DNA of 64,000 nt from CAIKLP01 sp039798705 (GCA_039798705.1 JBDKFN010000001.1:42952-106951); one strand, 5' to 3'. Shown: positions 36,418 to 45,182, counted from the stretch's first letter. Notes: a model not told the origin generated them from the sequence alone. A program made the numbers and translations.

Positions 36418-37092
36418 ATGAATATTGACATCATCACTGTACTACCAGCTTTGTTGGATAGCCCATTTGCGCATTCTATTATGCAACGTGCGCAAACCAA
36501 AGGCTTGGTGAGTATTCGCGTGCATAATTTACGAGATTATAGTAACGACAAACATAAAAATGTAGACGACTATCAATATGGTGGAGGCTCTGGAATGGTA
36601 ATGTCTATTGAACCTTTTGCAAATTGCATTGAACACCTACAAAAAGATAAAACCTACGACGAAGTCATCTATTTAACACCAGATGGCGAAACACTCAAAC
36701 AAAACACCGCCAACGAATTATCCTTGAAAGGAAATTTATTGTTATTGTGCGGTCACTATAAAGGCATTGACCAACGCATTAGGGACCTCTATGTGACCAA
36801 AGAGATATCTATTGGAGACTATGTGCTCAGTGGAGGTGAATTGGCAGCAGCGGTCTTGGTTGACAGCATCGTTAGGTTAATTCCTGGTGTGTTGAGCGAC
36901 GAAACATCTGCATTATCAGATTCTTTCCAAGATGACTTATTGAGCCCGCCTGTTTATACTAGACCAGCAGATTTCAGAGGTCACAAAGTACCCGATATAT
37001 TATTGAGCGGAAATACACCTGAAGTTGAAAAATGGCGCTTTGAACAAGCTTTGGCAAGAACAAAAGAACGCCGCCCGGACTTACTTTCGTAG
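36418..37092 (+). CDS. trmD: tRNA (guanine-37-N1)-methyltransferase
   Basis: 224 aa, SPOUT-class enzyme that methylates G37 next to the anticodon using S-adenosylmethionine and prevents +1 frameshifting. Signatures seen: DYQYGGGSGMVM, LLLLCGHYKGIDQR, SIGDYVLSGGELAA (SAM-binding knot), SPPVYTRPADFRG and LLSGNTPEVEKWR. It starts 4 bp after rimM, so the two are likely translationally coupled. Confidence 0.97.
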   Translation: MNIDIITVLPALLDSPFAHSIMQRAQTKGLVSIRVHNLRDYSNDKHKNVDDYQYGGGSGMVMSIEPFANCIEHLQKDKTYDEVIYLTPDGETLKQNTANELSLKGNLLLLCGHYKGIDQRIRDLYVTKEISIGDYVLSGGELAAAVLVDSIVRLIPGVLSDETSALSDSFQDDLLSPPVYTRPADFRGHKVPDILLSGNTPEVEKWRFEQALARTKERRPDLLS

Positions 37093-37163
37093 TTATTAAC
37101 AATAAATCTGCCCCTGAGGCTATTTTATTTTAATATTTTATTTTTTTGTTGATAAAATTTCCC

Positions 37164-37171
37164 TATACTTG
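37164..37171 (+). promoter_or_regulatory. Possible -7 element for rplS
   Basis: TATACTTG matches TAnnTTTG at 5 of its 6 specified bases (7 of 8 overall), 48 bp before rplS, with TTTG about 15 bp upstream (shorter than the usual ~19-21 spacing). The 126-bp gap after trmD makes a separate promoter reasonable. Confidence 0.35.
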
Positions 37172-37218
37172 CAATCCGATTTTTACGGGTTAAAAATCGT
37201 TTTTAAAGGCTTAAAACC

Positions 37219-37569
37219 ATGGACTTAGTAAAATTTGTTAACGAACAGACACCAAAAAATGAATTGCCAACTTTCAATCCAGGCGATACTGTAACTGTTC
37301 ACTATAAAATTAAAGAAGGCGCTAAAGAGCGTATTCAGCAATACCAAGGCGTTGTAATTCAACGTAATGGAGTTGGTGCTAACGAAACATTCACTGTTCG
37401 TAAAGTATCTAATTCAATTGGTGTTGAACGTATTTTCCCTGTAAACTCTCCAAACATCGATAAATTAGAAGTTAATTCTAGGGGTGCGGTTAGAAGAGCT
37501 AAGTTGTATTACTTACGTGGCTTAACAGGTAAAAAAGCAAGAATCAAAGAAAAAAGAGGAAGCTATTAA
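37219..37569 (+). CDS. rplS: 50S ribosomal protein L19
   Basis: 116 aa. L19 sits at the 30S/50S interface. Family signatures FNPGDTVTVHYKIKEG, ERIQQYQGVVIQR and FTVRKVSNSIGVERIFP are followed by the basic C-terminus (RAKLYYLRGLTGKKARIKEK). Last gene of the rpsP-rimM-trmD-rplS block, closed by a terminator 20 bp downstream. Confidence 0.97.
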   Translation: MDLVKFVNEQTPKNELPTFNPGDTVTVHYKIKEGAKERIQQYQGVVIQRNGVGANETFTVRKVSNSIGVERIFPVNSPNIDKLEVNSRGAVRRAKLYYLRGLTGKKARIKEKRGSY

Positions 37570-37588
37570 TCCTTTACAACATATTCAA

Positions 37589-37614
37589 AAACCTCGCAAT
37601 AGCGGGGTTTTTTT
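37589..37614 (+). terminator. Rho-independent terminator after rplS
   Basis: A 9-bp stem (37589-37597 with 37602-37610, one G-T pair) with a 4-nt loop is followed by an unbroken T tract. Confidence 0.85.
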
Positions 37615-37703
37615 ATTTAAGGCAATCGCGAATTAATTTGTTGATGCGCCATTTTTTATCAAAATTTGCTTTATCAAAAGAAAAGCATTCTAAAAACACA
37701 AAC

Positions 37704-38897
37704 ATGAAAGATTTATTAAAAAAATATGAAGATGCATTGTCTGAAGCTGAAGGTTGGGTAGTGATTAATTCGTTGCGTGGTGGAGCTGCAGGTGGTGGAA
37801 CCCGCATGAGAAAAGGATTAGACAAAAGAGAAGTAGAATCTTTGGCTAAAACGATGGAAGTAAAATTCACTGTTTCTGGTCCAGCAATAGGTGGTGCTAA
37901 ATCTGGTATCAATTTTGACCCAGCAGATCCACGTAAAAAAGAAGTATTAGCAAGATGGTACCAAGCAGTTATTCCATTGTTGAAAAACTATTATGGTACA
38001 GGTGGCGATTTAAACGTAGACGAAATACACGAAGTAATACCAATGACGGAAGCTTGCGGTTTGTGGCATCCACAAGAAGGTGTAATTAATGGTCATTTTA
38101 AATCAAGAGAGCACGATAAGATTAAACAAATAGGACAGTTGAGATATGGCGTAGCCAAGGTAATTGAAGATGCTAATTTTTCTCCTGACTTAAGTAAAAA
38201 ATATGTTGTAGCCGATATGATTACGGGTTATGGTGTTGCAGTTTCCATTGCACATTATTATACAATATATGGTGGAGATATTAAAGGTAAAAAAGCCATT
38301 GTACAAGGTTTTGGAAATGTGGGTGCAGCCGCAGCATACTATTTAACGCAGATGGGCGCAAAGGTAGTGGGAATAATAGATAGAGTGGGTGGCCTAATCA
38401 ACGAGCAAGGCTTTAGCATGGATGAAATGACCAAGCTATTTAATGCAAGAGAAAAAAACACACTCGTTGCAGCAGGGATCATTCCTTTCGAACAAATTAA
38501 TGAAAAAATTTGGAATACAAGTGCTGATATTTTTGTTCCAGCTGCAGCATCTAGATTGGTAACAAAAGATCAAGTAGAAAAAATGATTGCAAGTGGATTA
38601 TCTGTGATTGCATGTGGTGCTAATGTTCCATTCGCAGATCAAGAAATTTTCTTTGGTCCTATTAGTGATTTCGCAGATGATAATTTAAGCATAATACCAG
38701 ATTTTATTGCTAATTGTGGAATGGCTAGGGTCTTCGCATACCTAATGCAGCCGGGTGTTTCAATGACAGACGAGTCAATTTTTAACGATACTTCTACCAT
38801 TATTAAAAACGCAATTCAAAAATCTTACGAAAAGAATAATGCTAAAAAAGGAATAGCAAAAACTTCATTTGAAATTGCATTAAAACAATTAGTATGA
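37704..38897 (+). CDS. Glu/Leu/Phe/Val-type amino-acid dehydrogenase
   Basis: 397 aa from the ATG at 37704; an in-frame TTG/ATG further left would add a non-conserved 20-residue leader. The protein oxidatively deaminates an amino acid with NAD(P). The dimerisation/catalytic domain shows GGGTRMRKG and GPAIGGAKSGINFDP with the catalytic Lys near residue 64. The Rossmann domain shows the GxGxxG-type motif VQGFGNVGAAAAYYL at about 200-214 and ends with VIACGANVPF and IPDFIANCGMA. I cannot tell glutamate from leucine, valine or phenylalanine as substrate. The stop overlaps the start of the MscS gene (ATGA), so the two are coupled. Confidence 0.9.
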   Translation: MKDLLKKYEDALSEAEGWVVINSLRGGAAGGGTRMRKGLDKREVESLAKTMEVKFTVSGPAIGGAKSGINFDPADPRKKEVLARWYQAVIPLLKNYYGTGGDLNVDEIHEVIPMTEACGLWHPQEGVINGHFKSREHDKIKQIGQLRYGVAKVIEDANFSPDLSKKYVVADMITGYGVAVSIAHYYTIYGGDIKGKKAIVQGFGNVGAAAAYYLTQMGAKVVGIIDRVGGLINEQGFSMDEMTKLFNAREKNTLVAAGIIPFEQINEKIWNTSADIFVPAAASRLVTKDQVEKMIASGLSVIACGANVPFADQEIFFGPISDFADDNLSIIPDFIANCGMARVFAYLMQPGVSMTDESIFNDTSTIIKNAIQKSYEKNNAKKGIAKTSFEIALKQLV

Positions 38898-40030
38898 TCA
38901 ACGAGTTTTTAAAAATTAGCAACCAACATTATTTTGGAAACACCGCATTGCAATACGTGTGGTTTGTGGGTATTATTATTTTTGGCTTATTATTTTTAAG
39001 ATTCTTTTCAAGAACATTAAGCAAATTACTTTTTAAGTTTTTCAAAAAATTTGCAGCTGATGTAAACGGAGAAAAATTTGTGGAGTTGCTTGTAAAACCC
39101 CTAGAACTATTGATTTCAGTATCGATTGTCTATTGGGCTATTAGTCAATTAAGCTATCCTTTTGAAGAAATAATTTTTAAAAGAAAACAAAGTTCGCTTA
39201 CTTATTTTGATGTAATCGATAAGGTTTATTTGTTTTTATTATTGTTCTCAATTACTTGGGTTTTTTTAAGAATCATCGATTTTGTTGCTTTGGTTTTTTC
39301 ATACCGCGCTTCTTTAACAGAATCAAAATCCGACGATCAATTAGTTCCATTTGTAAAAGAGTTAGTTAAAATTGTTACCTATATCATAGCTGTTTTTGTA
39401 CTGCTTGGTTTGGTGTTTGAAATTAATGTATTAACGCTAATTACAGGTTTGGGAATTGGAGGTATCGCGGTTGCATTAGCCGCTAAAGATAGCCTCGAAA
39501 ACCTCTTCGGATCGTTCACTATTTTCATAGACAAACCCTTTGTAGTCGGCGATTTGGTTAAGATTGATGGCATTGAGGGTAACATTGAAAAAGTAGGTTT
39601 TAGGAGCACTCAAATTAGGAGTATTAACAAAAGCATTATAACGGTTCCTAATAAAAAAATGATTGACGGCGCACTGGAAAATTTAACCTTAAGAAATTTC
39701 AGAAGAATTAAATTTTCAATTGGATTGACATATGAAACGCCAGCTGCTACAGTTAAAAAAATTGTAGAAGAAATTAATACGCTTATAAAAACTACTACAA
39801 ATTACAACGAAGATAGTATTGCAATTTTTGAGGAGTTTGGTGAATTCTCCATGAATATTATGGTCATTTATTTTGTAGAAATGATGGACTATAACCAGTA
39901 TTTACAAGTAAGAGAAAAAATCAATTTTGCCATAACTTCTATTGTGTATCAAAATGGAGCAAGCTTTGCATACCCTACACGCACTGTGATTCATCAAGGT
40001 GTAGATGGTAAAATAATCACTGGAGATTAA
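38894..40030 (+). CDS. MscS-family mechanosensitive channel
   Basis: 378 aa with about four membrane helices (residues 18-40, 60-85, 110-140, 155-200). The MscS pore-helix signature GIAVALAAKDSLENLFG lies near residues 190-206, followed by the beta domain (IFIDKPFVVGDLVKIDG, IEKVGFRSTQIRS, ITVPNKKMIDGALENL). The cytoplasmic alpha-beta domain is complete. It would release solutes on hypo-osmotic shock. The start overlaps the dehydrogenase stop by 4 bp. Confidence 0.93.
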   Translation: MINEFLKISNQHYFGNTALQYVWFVGIIIFGLLFLRFFSRTLSKLLFKFFKKFAADVNGEKFVELLVKPLELLISVSIVYWAISQLSYPFEEIIFKRKQSSLTYFDVIDKVYLFLLLFSITWVFLRIIDFVALVFSYRASLTESKSDDQLVPFVKELVKIVTYIIAVFVLLGLVFEINVLTLITGLGIGGIAVALAAKDSLENLFGSFTIFIDKPFVVGDLVKIDGIEGNIEKVGFRSTQIRSINKSIITVPNKKMIDGALENLTLRNFRRIKFSIGLTYETPAATVKKIVEEINTLIKTTTNYNEDSIAIFEEFGEFSMNIMVIYFVEMMDYNQYLQVREKINFAITSIVYQNGASFAYPTRTVIHQGVDGKIITGD

Positions 40031-40046
40031 TAAAATAAAAGGTAAA

Positions 40047-40083
40047 TAAAAAAGGCGATCAAAATTTTGATCGCCTTTTTTAT
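40047..40083. terminator. Bidirectional terminator between convergent genes
   Basis: A perfect palindrome centred between 40064 and 40065 has a GGCGATC core, with A-run on the left and T-run on the right. It serves the MscS gene (plus) and the small Cys-rich gene (minus). Confidence 0.9.
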
Positions 40084-40097
40084 TTACAAAAAACAAA

Positions 40098-40295
40098 TTA
40101 GTTTTTTGGAGCTGGGCTAGTAGTTTTAGCTTTATCGCCACAAGCTTTTTTCTCTGCACCTTCTTTTGAGCAACAAGCTTTTTTAGTAGCTGCTTTTGCT
40201 GCATCTTTTGAGCAACAAGCTTTACCATCACCACCTGCTAATGCAACCATCGAAGTTGCTGCCACTAGGGCTAACATTAATGCTATCTTTTTCAT
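40098..40295 (-). CDS. Small secreted Cys/Lys-rich protein with CCSK repeats
   Basis: 65 aa from the ATG at 40295 (a TTG two codons upstream is possible). Residues 1-20 form a clear Sec signal peptide (KKIALMLALVAATSMVALA). The mature part is about 45 residues, very rich in Ala and Lys. It contains a repeated Cys-pair motif (ACCSKDAAKAA, ACCSKEGAEKKACG), with cysteines at 27, 28, 41, 42 and 52. Paired cysteines in a secreted peptide could bind a metal or form disulfides; neither is shown. No family recognised. It lies downstream of psd with a 62-bp gap and is followed by a strong terminator, both arguing for a real gene. Confidence 0.7.
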   Translation of the reverse strand: MKKIALMLALVAATSMVALAGGDGKACCSKDAAKAATKKACCSKEGAEKKACGDKAKTTSPAPKN

Positions 40296-40363
40296 AATCA
40301 ATTGGTTTAAATTTGAGTTTATAACGCTAATATACGAAATTCTATATGCTAAATTCGTAACAA

Positions 40364-41023
40364 TTATGCTATTTCTGCAATTTGTGTTTTACCACCTTTT
40401 ACAACCTGGTTTAAGGAAACATTGATTTTGGTCCCTAAAGGGAAAAATAGATCAACTCTTGAACCAAATTTAATAAAGCCCATTTCAGTTCCTTGTTCTA
40501 CTTTGTCGCCTTCTTTTACATAGTAACAAATTCTTCTAGCCAATGCACCAGCAATTTGACGCATTAAAATTTGTGTTTTATTTGCATGCTCGTAAACAAC
40601 CGTAGTTCTTTCGTTTTCTGTAGAAGACTTTGGATGCCAAGCTACCAAATACAAGCCTGGGTGGTATTTAGCGTATTTAACAAGTCCTGAAATTGGATTT
40701 CTATTTACGTGTACATTGATTGGAGACATAAATACAGAAACCTGAATTCTTTGATCTTTAAAATATTCCGCTTCGTACACCTCTTCAATAACTACCACTT
40801 TACCATCTGCAGGGCATAAAACAATGCCATCGTTTTTTTGAATTTCAAAAAGTGGCAAACGGAAAAACTGTAAAATGATTACCAATACTAAACCTGATAA
40901 TACATAGCCTAAAATTTTAATCCATTCGGTTTGTGGAGCAAAGTAATAAGTAGCTGCATTGACTAATATGCCAAATACAATTGCTAAAATAATAGAGGCT
41001 ACGCCTTCTCTGTGAATTGTCAT
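40364..41023 (-). CDS. psd: Phosphatidylserine decarboxylase
   Basis: 219 aa, the short bacterial form. The enzyme converts phosphatidylserine to phosphatidylethanolamine and gains its pyruvoyl cofactor by self-cleavage. Two N-terminal membrane helices (about 7-30 and 36-55) precede the catalytic domain. ILCPADGK-type motif is seen as VLCPADGKVV, then VFMSPINVHVNRNP with the catalytic histidine, and the cleavage site KFGSRVDLFFP (between Gly187 and Ser188). It lies 28 bp downstream of cdsA, so two phospholipid steps are in one operon. Confidence 0.94.
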   Translation of the reverse strand: MTIHREGVASIILAIVFGILVNAATYYFAPQTEWIKILGYVLSGLVLVIILQFFRLPLFEIQKNDGIVLCPADGKVVVIEEVYEAEYFKDQRIQVSVFMSPINVHVNRNPISGLVKYAKYHPGLYLVAWHPKSSTENERTTVVYEHANKTQILMRQIAGALARRICYYVKEGDKVEQGTEMGFIKFGSRVDLFFPLGTKINVSLNQVVKGGKTQIAEIA

Positions 41024-41051
41024 GTTGAACTTTTATAATGAAGACGCGAAT

Positions 41052-41861
41052 TTATAAAAAAAGCAATAAATAGGTGTAAACTATTGGAGCAGCAATAAAA
41101 AGCCCGTCAAAGCGATCTAAAACCCCACCATGGCCTGGCAATAGGCTGCCAGAGTCTTTTATATTGAGGCTTCTTTTAAATAAAGATTCCACTAAATCGC
41201 CAAGTGTTCCAAATATTACGACTAAAACAGCCATGGTATACCAAATTTGAGCAGGAGTTTCGGTAAAATAACCCGCAAAGAAGTGTGCAGTTACTAAACT
41301 TAATATAATACTGCCAGCCAAACCTTCCCATGACTTCTTAGGCGAAACTCGTTCAAATAAACGGTGCTTACCTATGGTAATGCCTAATAAGTAACCCCCC
41401 GAATCACTTGCCCATAAAAACAAGATAAAACCTAATGGGAATTCATAGTGATATCCATTGTTACTTAAATAACCCAATGAACAAAACAAAGAAAAAGGGA
41501 CAATCACATAAACAATTCCAATAATTTTTTTGGCAAGCACATCGAATGGTAAAGTTTCCAATTGGTACAACTCATTAATAAACATTAAAAGCAAGGGCAC
41601 AATTGAAAGTGACAAAAATTTCAATGGCACAGATGCGAACAATACCAATGCATTTAAAATAAAAAAACCAATACCAGTGAGGTAGGCTAAAAAAATGCTG
41701 TTTGGTTTTTTATCGACAAAAATTAAACCATAAAACTCTTTTAATGCCAAAGCGCTAAATATTAAAAATAGTAAGTGAATGGCACCGTTAAAGTAAACGC
41801 CAGCAAGGCATATAGCGCCAAAGAATATGGCTGTAATTACCCTTGTTACAAAGTTGTTCAT
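41052..41861 (-). CDS. cdsA: Phosphatidate cytidylyltransferase
   Basis: 269 aa, about seven to eight membrane helices. CdsA makes CDP-diacylglycerol from phosphatidic acid and CTP, the branch point of phospholipid synthesis. The diagnostic C-terminal signature is present: SPKKSWEGLAGS, GTLGDLVESLFKR, KDSGSLLPGHGGVLDRFDG. Its ATG overlaps the DUF2007 gene's stop by 4 bp. Confidence 0.96.
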   Translation of the reverse strand: MNNFVTRVITAIFFGAICLAGVYFNGAIHLLFLIFSALALKEFYGLIFVDKKPNSIFLAYLTGIGFFILNALVLFASVPLKFLSLSIVPLLLMFINELYQLETLPFDVLAKKIIGIVYVIVPFSLFCSLGYLSNNGYHYEFPLGFILFLWASDSGGYLLGITIGKHRLFERVSPKKSWEGLAGSIILSLVTAHFFAGYFTETPAQIWYTMAVLVVIFGTLGDLVESLFKRSLNIKDSGSLLPGHGGVLDRFDGLFIAAPIVYTYLLLFL

Positions 41862-42064
41862 AATTGATTTTCTAAAATTATTTGCAAAGATTCTTTTTCA
41901 AAATCTTGGTGTACATAAATTTCAAATGCACCAAAATTTAAATAAGAAGAATCTCTTTTATTAATTAATACAGGATTAAATTCATGGTCTTTTAAAACCG
42001 CTTGCACTAATTCTGCAGCAAACGATTCATTTGAAGTATACACTTTTATCCAACCCTGTTCCAT
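41858..42064 (-). CDS. DUF2007-type small protein
   Basis: 68 aa, starting MEQGWIKVYTSN. The pattern WIKVYTSNESFAAELVQAVL followed by LINKRDSSYLNFG and EIYVHQDFEKESLQII is that of DUF2007 (putative signal-transducing, ferredoxin-like fold, residue-pair ligand binding unknown). It overlaps the upstream CPBP gene by 19 bp and cdsA by 4 bp, so expression is coupled to both. Such genes often sit beside cdsA and CPBP genes in this phylum. Function unknown. Confidence 0.85.
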   Translation of the reverse strand: MEQGWIKVYTSNESFAAELVQAVLKDHEFNPVLINKRDSSYLNFGAFEIYVHQDFEKESLQIILENQL

Positions 42065-42960
42065 GATTTATTATTTTGTTTGACCCAAAAAAATACAATT
42101 GCAATGCTACTAATAAATGCGATAATTAAAACTGAATTTGAAAAAACAGTGATGTTATTTGGATTATAAGCAATGATATTTTTTTCGTAAAAATAGGCAG
42201 ATAAAACAATAAAAGCATTATTCATAAAGTGTAAAAACATGGGAACCCAAATAGAACGACTCCAATAATAGGAATAACCCAAGGCCGCGCCTAAGCATAT
42301 TCTAGGTAACATAGAAAAAAACTGAAGGTGAAACGCACTAAAAATAAAGGCGCCTATCCAAATTGCCAGGTGAACATTTTTAATGCGTTCCATTAGCAAT
42401 TTTTGAACAATACCTCTAAAAATTAACTCTTCTGCAAATGCCGCTAACAACGCTATCACTAATAAATTGGTAAATAAACCCACAAGGTCATTCACTTTTA
42501 AAAAAAGTCGAGTGCTGCTTTCTGCACTCAGCTCGGCTAATCGAAAACTTTTTTCTATCGATACAAGCGCACTAGGGAAAGTTATTTGTTGGTTTAAACC
42601 GCCAAGTAAAGTAACCAACGGTATGGATGTAACAAGCATAATAAATGCAAAAAAATAATGATGTTGCGAAGTTTTATTGAATTCAAAATAATTTATTGAA
42701 TGGCTTGAAAACAAGCGGGAATAAATGTTTGCAGGAATAATAAACATAAAACACACCAACACTAATTGTAAATATTTTAAAATTACGGGTGTAATATTTG
42801 AACCACTATTGATGTTTAATAATTCAATTAAAGAAGAAAAAGGGATATTAAAAACCAATGGAATTGATGCGAGCCCAATGATATAACCAACAAATGTACC
42901 TGCAATGATTAACAACAATAAGACTCCAAAACGATAGCCAATAGATTTTTCTTCGAGCAT
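42046..42960 (-). CDS. CPBP-family intramembrane metalloprotease
   Basis: 304 aa from the ATG at 42960 (MLEEKSIGYRFG). A longer reading to 43080 would run across dusB's start and lacks conservation features. About eight membrane helices. The three CPBP/ABI motifs are present: EELIFRG (EExxxR) near residues 195-201, FSAFHLQF (FxxxH) and HFMNNAF (HxxxN). Substrate unknown. First gene of a minus-strand operon CPBP-DUF2007-cdsA-psd, divergent from dusB with only 41 bp between starts. Confidence 0.9.
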   Translation of the reverse strand: MLEEKSIGYRFGVLLLLIIAGTFVGYIIGLASIPLVFNIPFSSLIELLNINSGSNITPVILKYLQLVLVCFMFIIPANIYSRLFSSHSINYFEFNKTSQHHYFFAFIMLVTSIPLVTLLGGLNQQITFPSALVSIEKSFRLAELSAESSTRLFLKVNDLVGLFTNLLVIALLAAFAEELIFRGIVQKLLMERIKNVHLAIWIGAFIFSAFHLQFFSMLPRICLGAALGYSYYWSRSIWVPMFLHFMNNAFIVLSAYFYEKNIIAYNPNNITVFSNSVLIIAFISSIAIVFFWVKQNNKSWNRVG

Positions 42961-42985
42961 TCTTAAATCACTTTTGATTAATTTG

Positions 42986-42993
42986 TACTTTTG
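42986..42993 (+). promoter_or_regulatory. -7 promoter element of dusB
   Basis: TACTTTTG matches TAnnTTTG but ends only 8 bp before the dusB ATG, which would give an mRNA with almost no leader. Confidence 0.4.
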
Positions 42994-43001
42994 TTTTTCA
43001 G

Positions 43002-43988
43002 ATGGTAAAGATAGGAAATATAGAATTGGGCGAAATGCCTTTGTTACTTGCACCCATGGAGGATGTAAGCGACCCACCATTTCGTTTTGTTTGCAAGCAG
43101 AATGGCGTTGATTTAATGTATACCGAGTTTATCTCATCTGAAGGCTTAATCCGCGATGCGGCCAAAAGCCGTCAAAAACTAGATGTATTTGAATATGAAC
43201 GCCCTATTGGCATTCAAATTTTCGGTAGTAATATTGAAAGTATGCGCGAAGCAACGGAGATTGCAACTCTAGCGCAGCCTAATTTAATAGACATCAATTA
43301 CGGTTGCCCAGTAAAGAATGTAGCTTGCAGGGGTGCAGGTGCAAGTTTATTACAGGACATTGATAAAATGGTTAAAATGACCGAAGCAGTTGTGAAAGCA
43401 ACCCATTTACCTGTAACCGTAAAAACCCGTTTGGGCTGGGATGACCACACTAAAAATGTAGAAGAAGTAGCGGAACGCTTACAAGATGTAGGTATTCAAG
43501 CATTAACCATACATGGTCGAACACGCGCACAAATGTATAAAGGACAAGCAGATTGGACTTTAATTAGAGCCGTAAAACAAAATCCACGCATGCGTATTCC
43601 TATTTTTGGCAATGGTGACATTGATTCACCAGAAAAAGCAATGCTCTGGATGAAAGAGTTTGAAGTAGATGGAGTCATGATTGGTCGAGCGGCCATTGGA
43701 AACCCATGGATTTTTAGAGAAATCAAACACTATTACGAAACCGGTACATTTTTAGCTCCACCAACCCTTGCCGAACGCGTAGAAACGTGCCGCACCCATT
43801 TACTTAAATCTATTGAATGGAAAGGCGAGAAAACGGGCATATTTGAAATGCGTAGGCATTACACAAATTATTTCAAAGGCTTGGATAATAGCAGAGAGTT
43901 TAGAAGTCGTTTAGTCAATAGCCCATTGCTTTCAGAATTACACGATATACTCGATGAAATTTTAGTAGCTGATTTATTGATCGGATAA
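43002..43988 (+). CDS. dusB: tRNA-dihydrouridine synthase
   Basis: 328 aa, FMN-dependent reductase that converts specific uridines of tRNA to dihydrouridine. The TIM barrel carries LLAPMEDVSDPPFR, the catalytic-Cys loop INYGCPVKNVACRGAGA, VTVKTRLGWDD, LTIHGRTRAQMYKG and GNGDIDSPEKA. FMN-phosphate binding is at VMIGRAAIGNPWIFREI. The C-terminal helical RNA-binding domain is present. DusB-type by overall similarity; the exact tRNA position is not decided by sequence here. Confidence 0.95.
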   Translation: MVKIGNIELGEMPLLLAPMEDVSDPPFRFVCKQNGVDLMYTEFISSEGLIRDAAKSRQKLDVFEYERPIGIQIFGSNIESMREATEIATLAQPNLIDINYGCPVKNVACRGAGASLLQDIDKMVKMTEAVVKATHLPVTVKTRLGWDDHTKNVEEVAERLQDVGIQALTIHGRTRAQMYKGQADWTLIRAVKQNPRMRIPIFGNGDIDSPEKAMLWMKEFEVDGVMIGRAAIGNPWIFREIKHYYETGTFLAPPTLAERVETCRTHLLKSIEWKGEKTGIFEMRRHYTNYFKGLDNSREFRSRLVNSPLLSELHDILDEILVADLLIG

Positions 43989-44048
43989 TTACTTAAATTT
44001 TTCATTCCAATTCAAAATTATATATTTACTCCTACTGAAAATATTTTA

Positions 44049-44435
44049 ATGGCAACAAAAACTACAGCAGGCGTAAAAGTAAGTGTAAAAACTGCTTATC
44101 AAGATGAGCAATCAAACCCTGCGAATGGAATTTTTTTATTTACCTATCAAATTACAATAGAAAATTTAACGCCTTATACCATACAGTTATTAAGTAGACA
44201 TTGGCATATTTTTGATTCTAATGGGACCAACCGAGAAGTAGAGGGAGATGGAGTTGTAGGGATTCAACCTGTTTTAGAATCAGGCCAATCTTATAGTTAT
44301 ATTTCGGGCTGTAATTTAAAAACAGAGATTGGTAAAATGTGGGGAGAATATACTTTTTTAAGAATGCTAGATCAAGAAAGATTTAAAGTTACTATTCCAG
44401 CATTTGAATTACTCTGTCCATTTAAAATGAATTAA
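44049..44435 (+). CDS. apaG: ApaG domain protein (DUF525)
   Basis: 128 aa, single fibronectin-III-like ApaG domain. Motifs: VSVKTAYQDEQSNP, FLFTYQITIENLTPYTIQLL, SRHWHIFDSNG, VVGIQPVLESGQSYSYISGC. In E. coli the gene has been linked to cobalt/magnesium resistance, but the biochemical role is not settled. Single gene downstream of dusB (60 bp) with its own terminator. Confidence 0.95.
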   Translation: MATKTTAGVKVSVKTAYQDEQSNPANGIFLFTYQITIENLTPYTIQLLSRHWHIFDSNGTNREVEGDGVVGIQPVLESGQSYSYISGCNLKTEIGKMWGEYTFLRMLDQERFKVTIPAFELLCPFKMN

Positions 44436-44449
44436 AAAAAGACATAAAT

Positions 44450-44487
44450 AAAAAAAGGGGCTTAAAATTTTAAGCCCCTTTTTTTAT
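44450..44487. terminator. Bidirectional terminator between apaG and the zinc peptidase
   Basis: A 17-bp perfect palindrome centred between 44467 and 44468 has GGGGCTT/AAGCCCC arms, flanked by A and T runs on both sides. Confidence 0.9.
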
Positions 44488-44501
44488 TTAAAAAAATAAG
44501 A

Positions 44502-45182
44502 TTAATCACGTCTGCCTAACAACATGCTTGCATAATATAGTAAAGTTGCCAATGAAGATAATGCAGCTACTACATAAGTGCTAGCAGCCCATTTTAAGGC
44601 GTCTTTAGCGGTTTCTGTTTCTTGTGGAATGGTAATTCCTTTGTTTGTTAACCATGCAATTGCTCTGTCGCTGGCATCAAATTCAACAGGCAAAGTCACA
44701 AAACTAAATACAGTTGTTAAAGCAAACATCAATACACCCACACCTAATAATGCAGGGAAAGTATTTAACAAAAGCACCCCACCAATTAATACCCAGGTTA
44801 AATATTTTGAAGTAACTGTTAAAGCAGGTACCATTGCAGAACGAAATTGCAACCAGCTATATGCAGTTGCATGTTGAACCGCATGGCCACACTCGTGAGC
44901 TGCTACTGCAGCAGCTGCTACAGAGCGTCCATGATATACATCTGGGCTTAAGTTTACAGTTTTATCTTGAGGGTTATAGTGGTCTGTTAGTTGACCTTCA
45001 ACTGAAATAACTTTTACATCATTAATTTGATGATCTGCTAACATTTTTTCAGCAATTTCTTTACCAGACAAACCATTTGAAAGCATTACTTCTGAGTATT
45101 GCTTGAACTTTGATTTAAATCTCCAGCTAACAATTAAACTGATGATTAATAAGGCAATCATTAAAAAATAAAGTAGTCCCAT
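44502..45182 (-). CDS. YugP-like neutral zinc metallopeptidase
   Basis: 226 aa. Membrane helices lie at about 4-20, 120-140, 143-163 and 200-222. The zinc motif HECGH is at 96-100 (His96, Glu97, His100) in the family context AAVAAHECGHAVQHA. LPVEFDASDRAIAWL contains the likely third ligand region (Glu/Asp). KTVNLSPDVYHGRSV is also conserved. It is a membrane-bound protease of unknown substrate. Length is typical of the family. Confidence 0.92.
   Translation of the reverse strand: MGLLYFLMIALLIISLIVSWRFKSKFKQYSEVMLSNGLSGKEIAEKMLADHQINDVKVISVEGQLTDHYNPQDKTVNLSPDVYHGRSVAAAAVAAHECGHAVQHATAYSWLQFRSAMVPALTVTSKYLTWVLIGGVLLLNTFPALLGVGVLMFALTTVFSFVTLPVEFDASDRAIAWLTNKGITIPQETETAKDALKWAASTYVVAALSSLATLLYYASMLLGRRD

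Noticed and set aside
37638..37703. 22-residue N-terminal extension of the amino-acid dehydrogenase
   Set aside because: It starts at TTG, is not conserved in the family, and a normal ATG with an A-rich leader is at 37704.
39902..40234. 110-codon minus-strand frame over the MscS end and the small Cys-rich gene
   Set aside because: Lys/Gln-rich out-of-frame reading that crosses a strong terminator; the Cys-rich frame has a signal peptide and is the better gene.
42961..43080. Extended N-terminus of the CPBP protease, running across dusB's start
   Set aside because: The extra 40 residues have no family match and overlap a conserved gene's start; the ATG at 42960 gives a normal protein.
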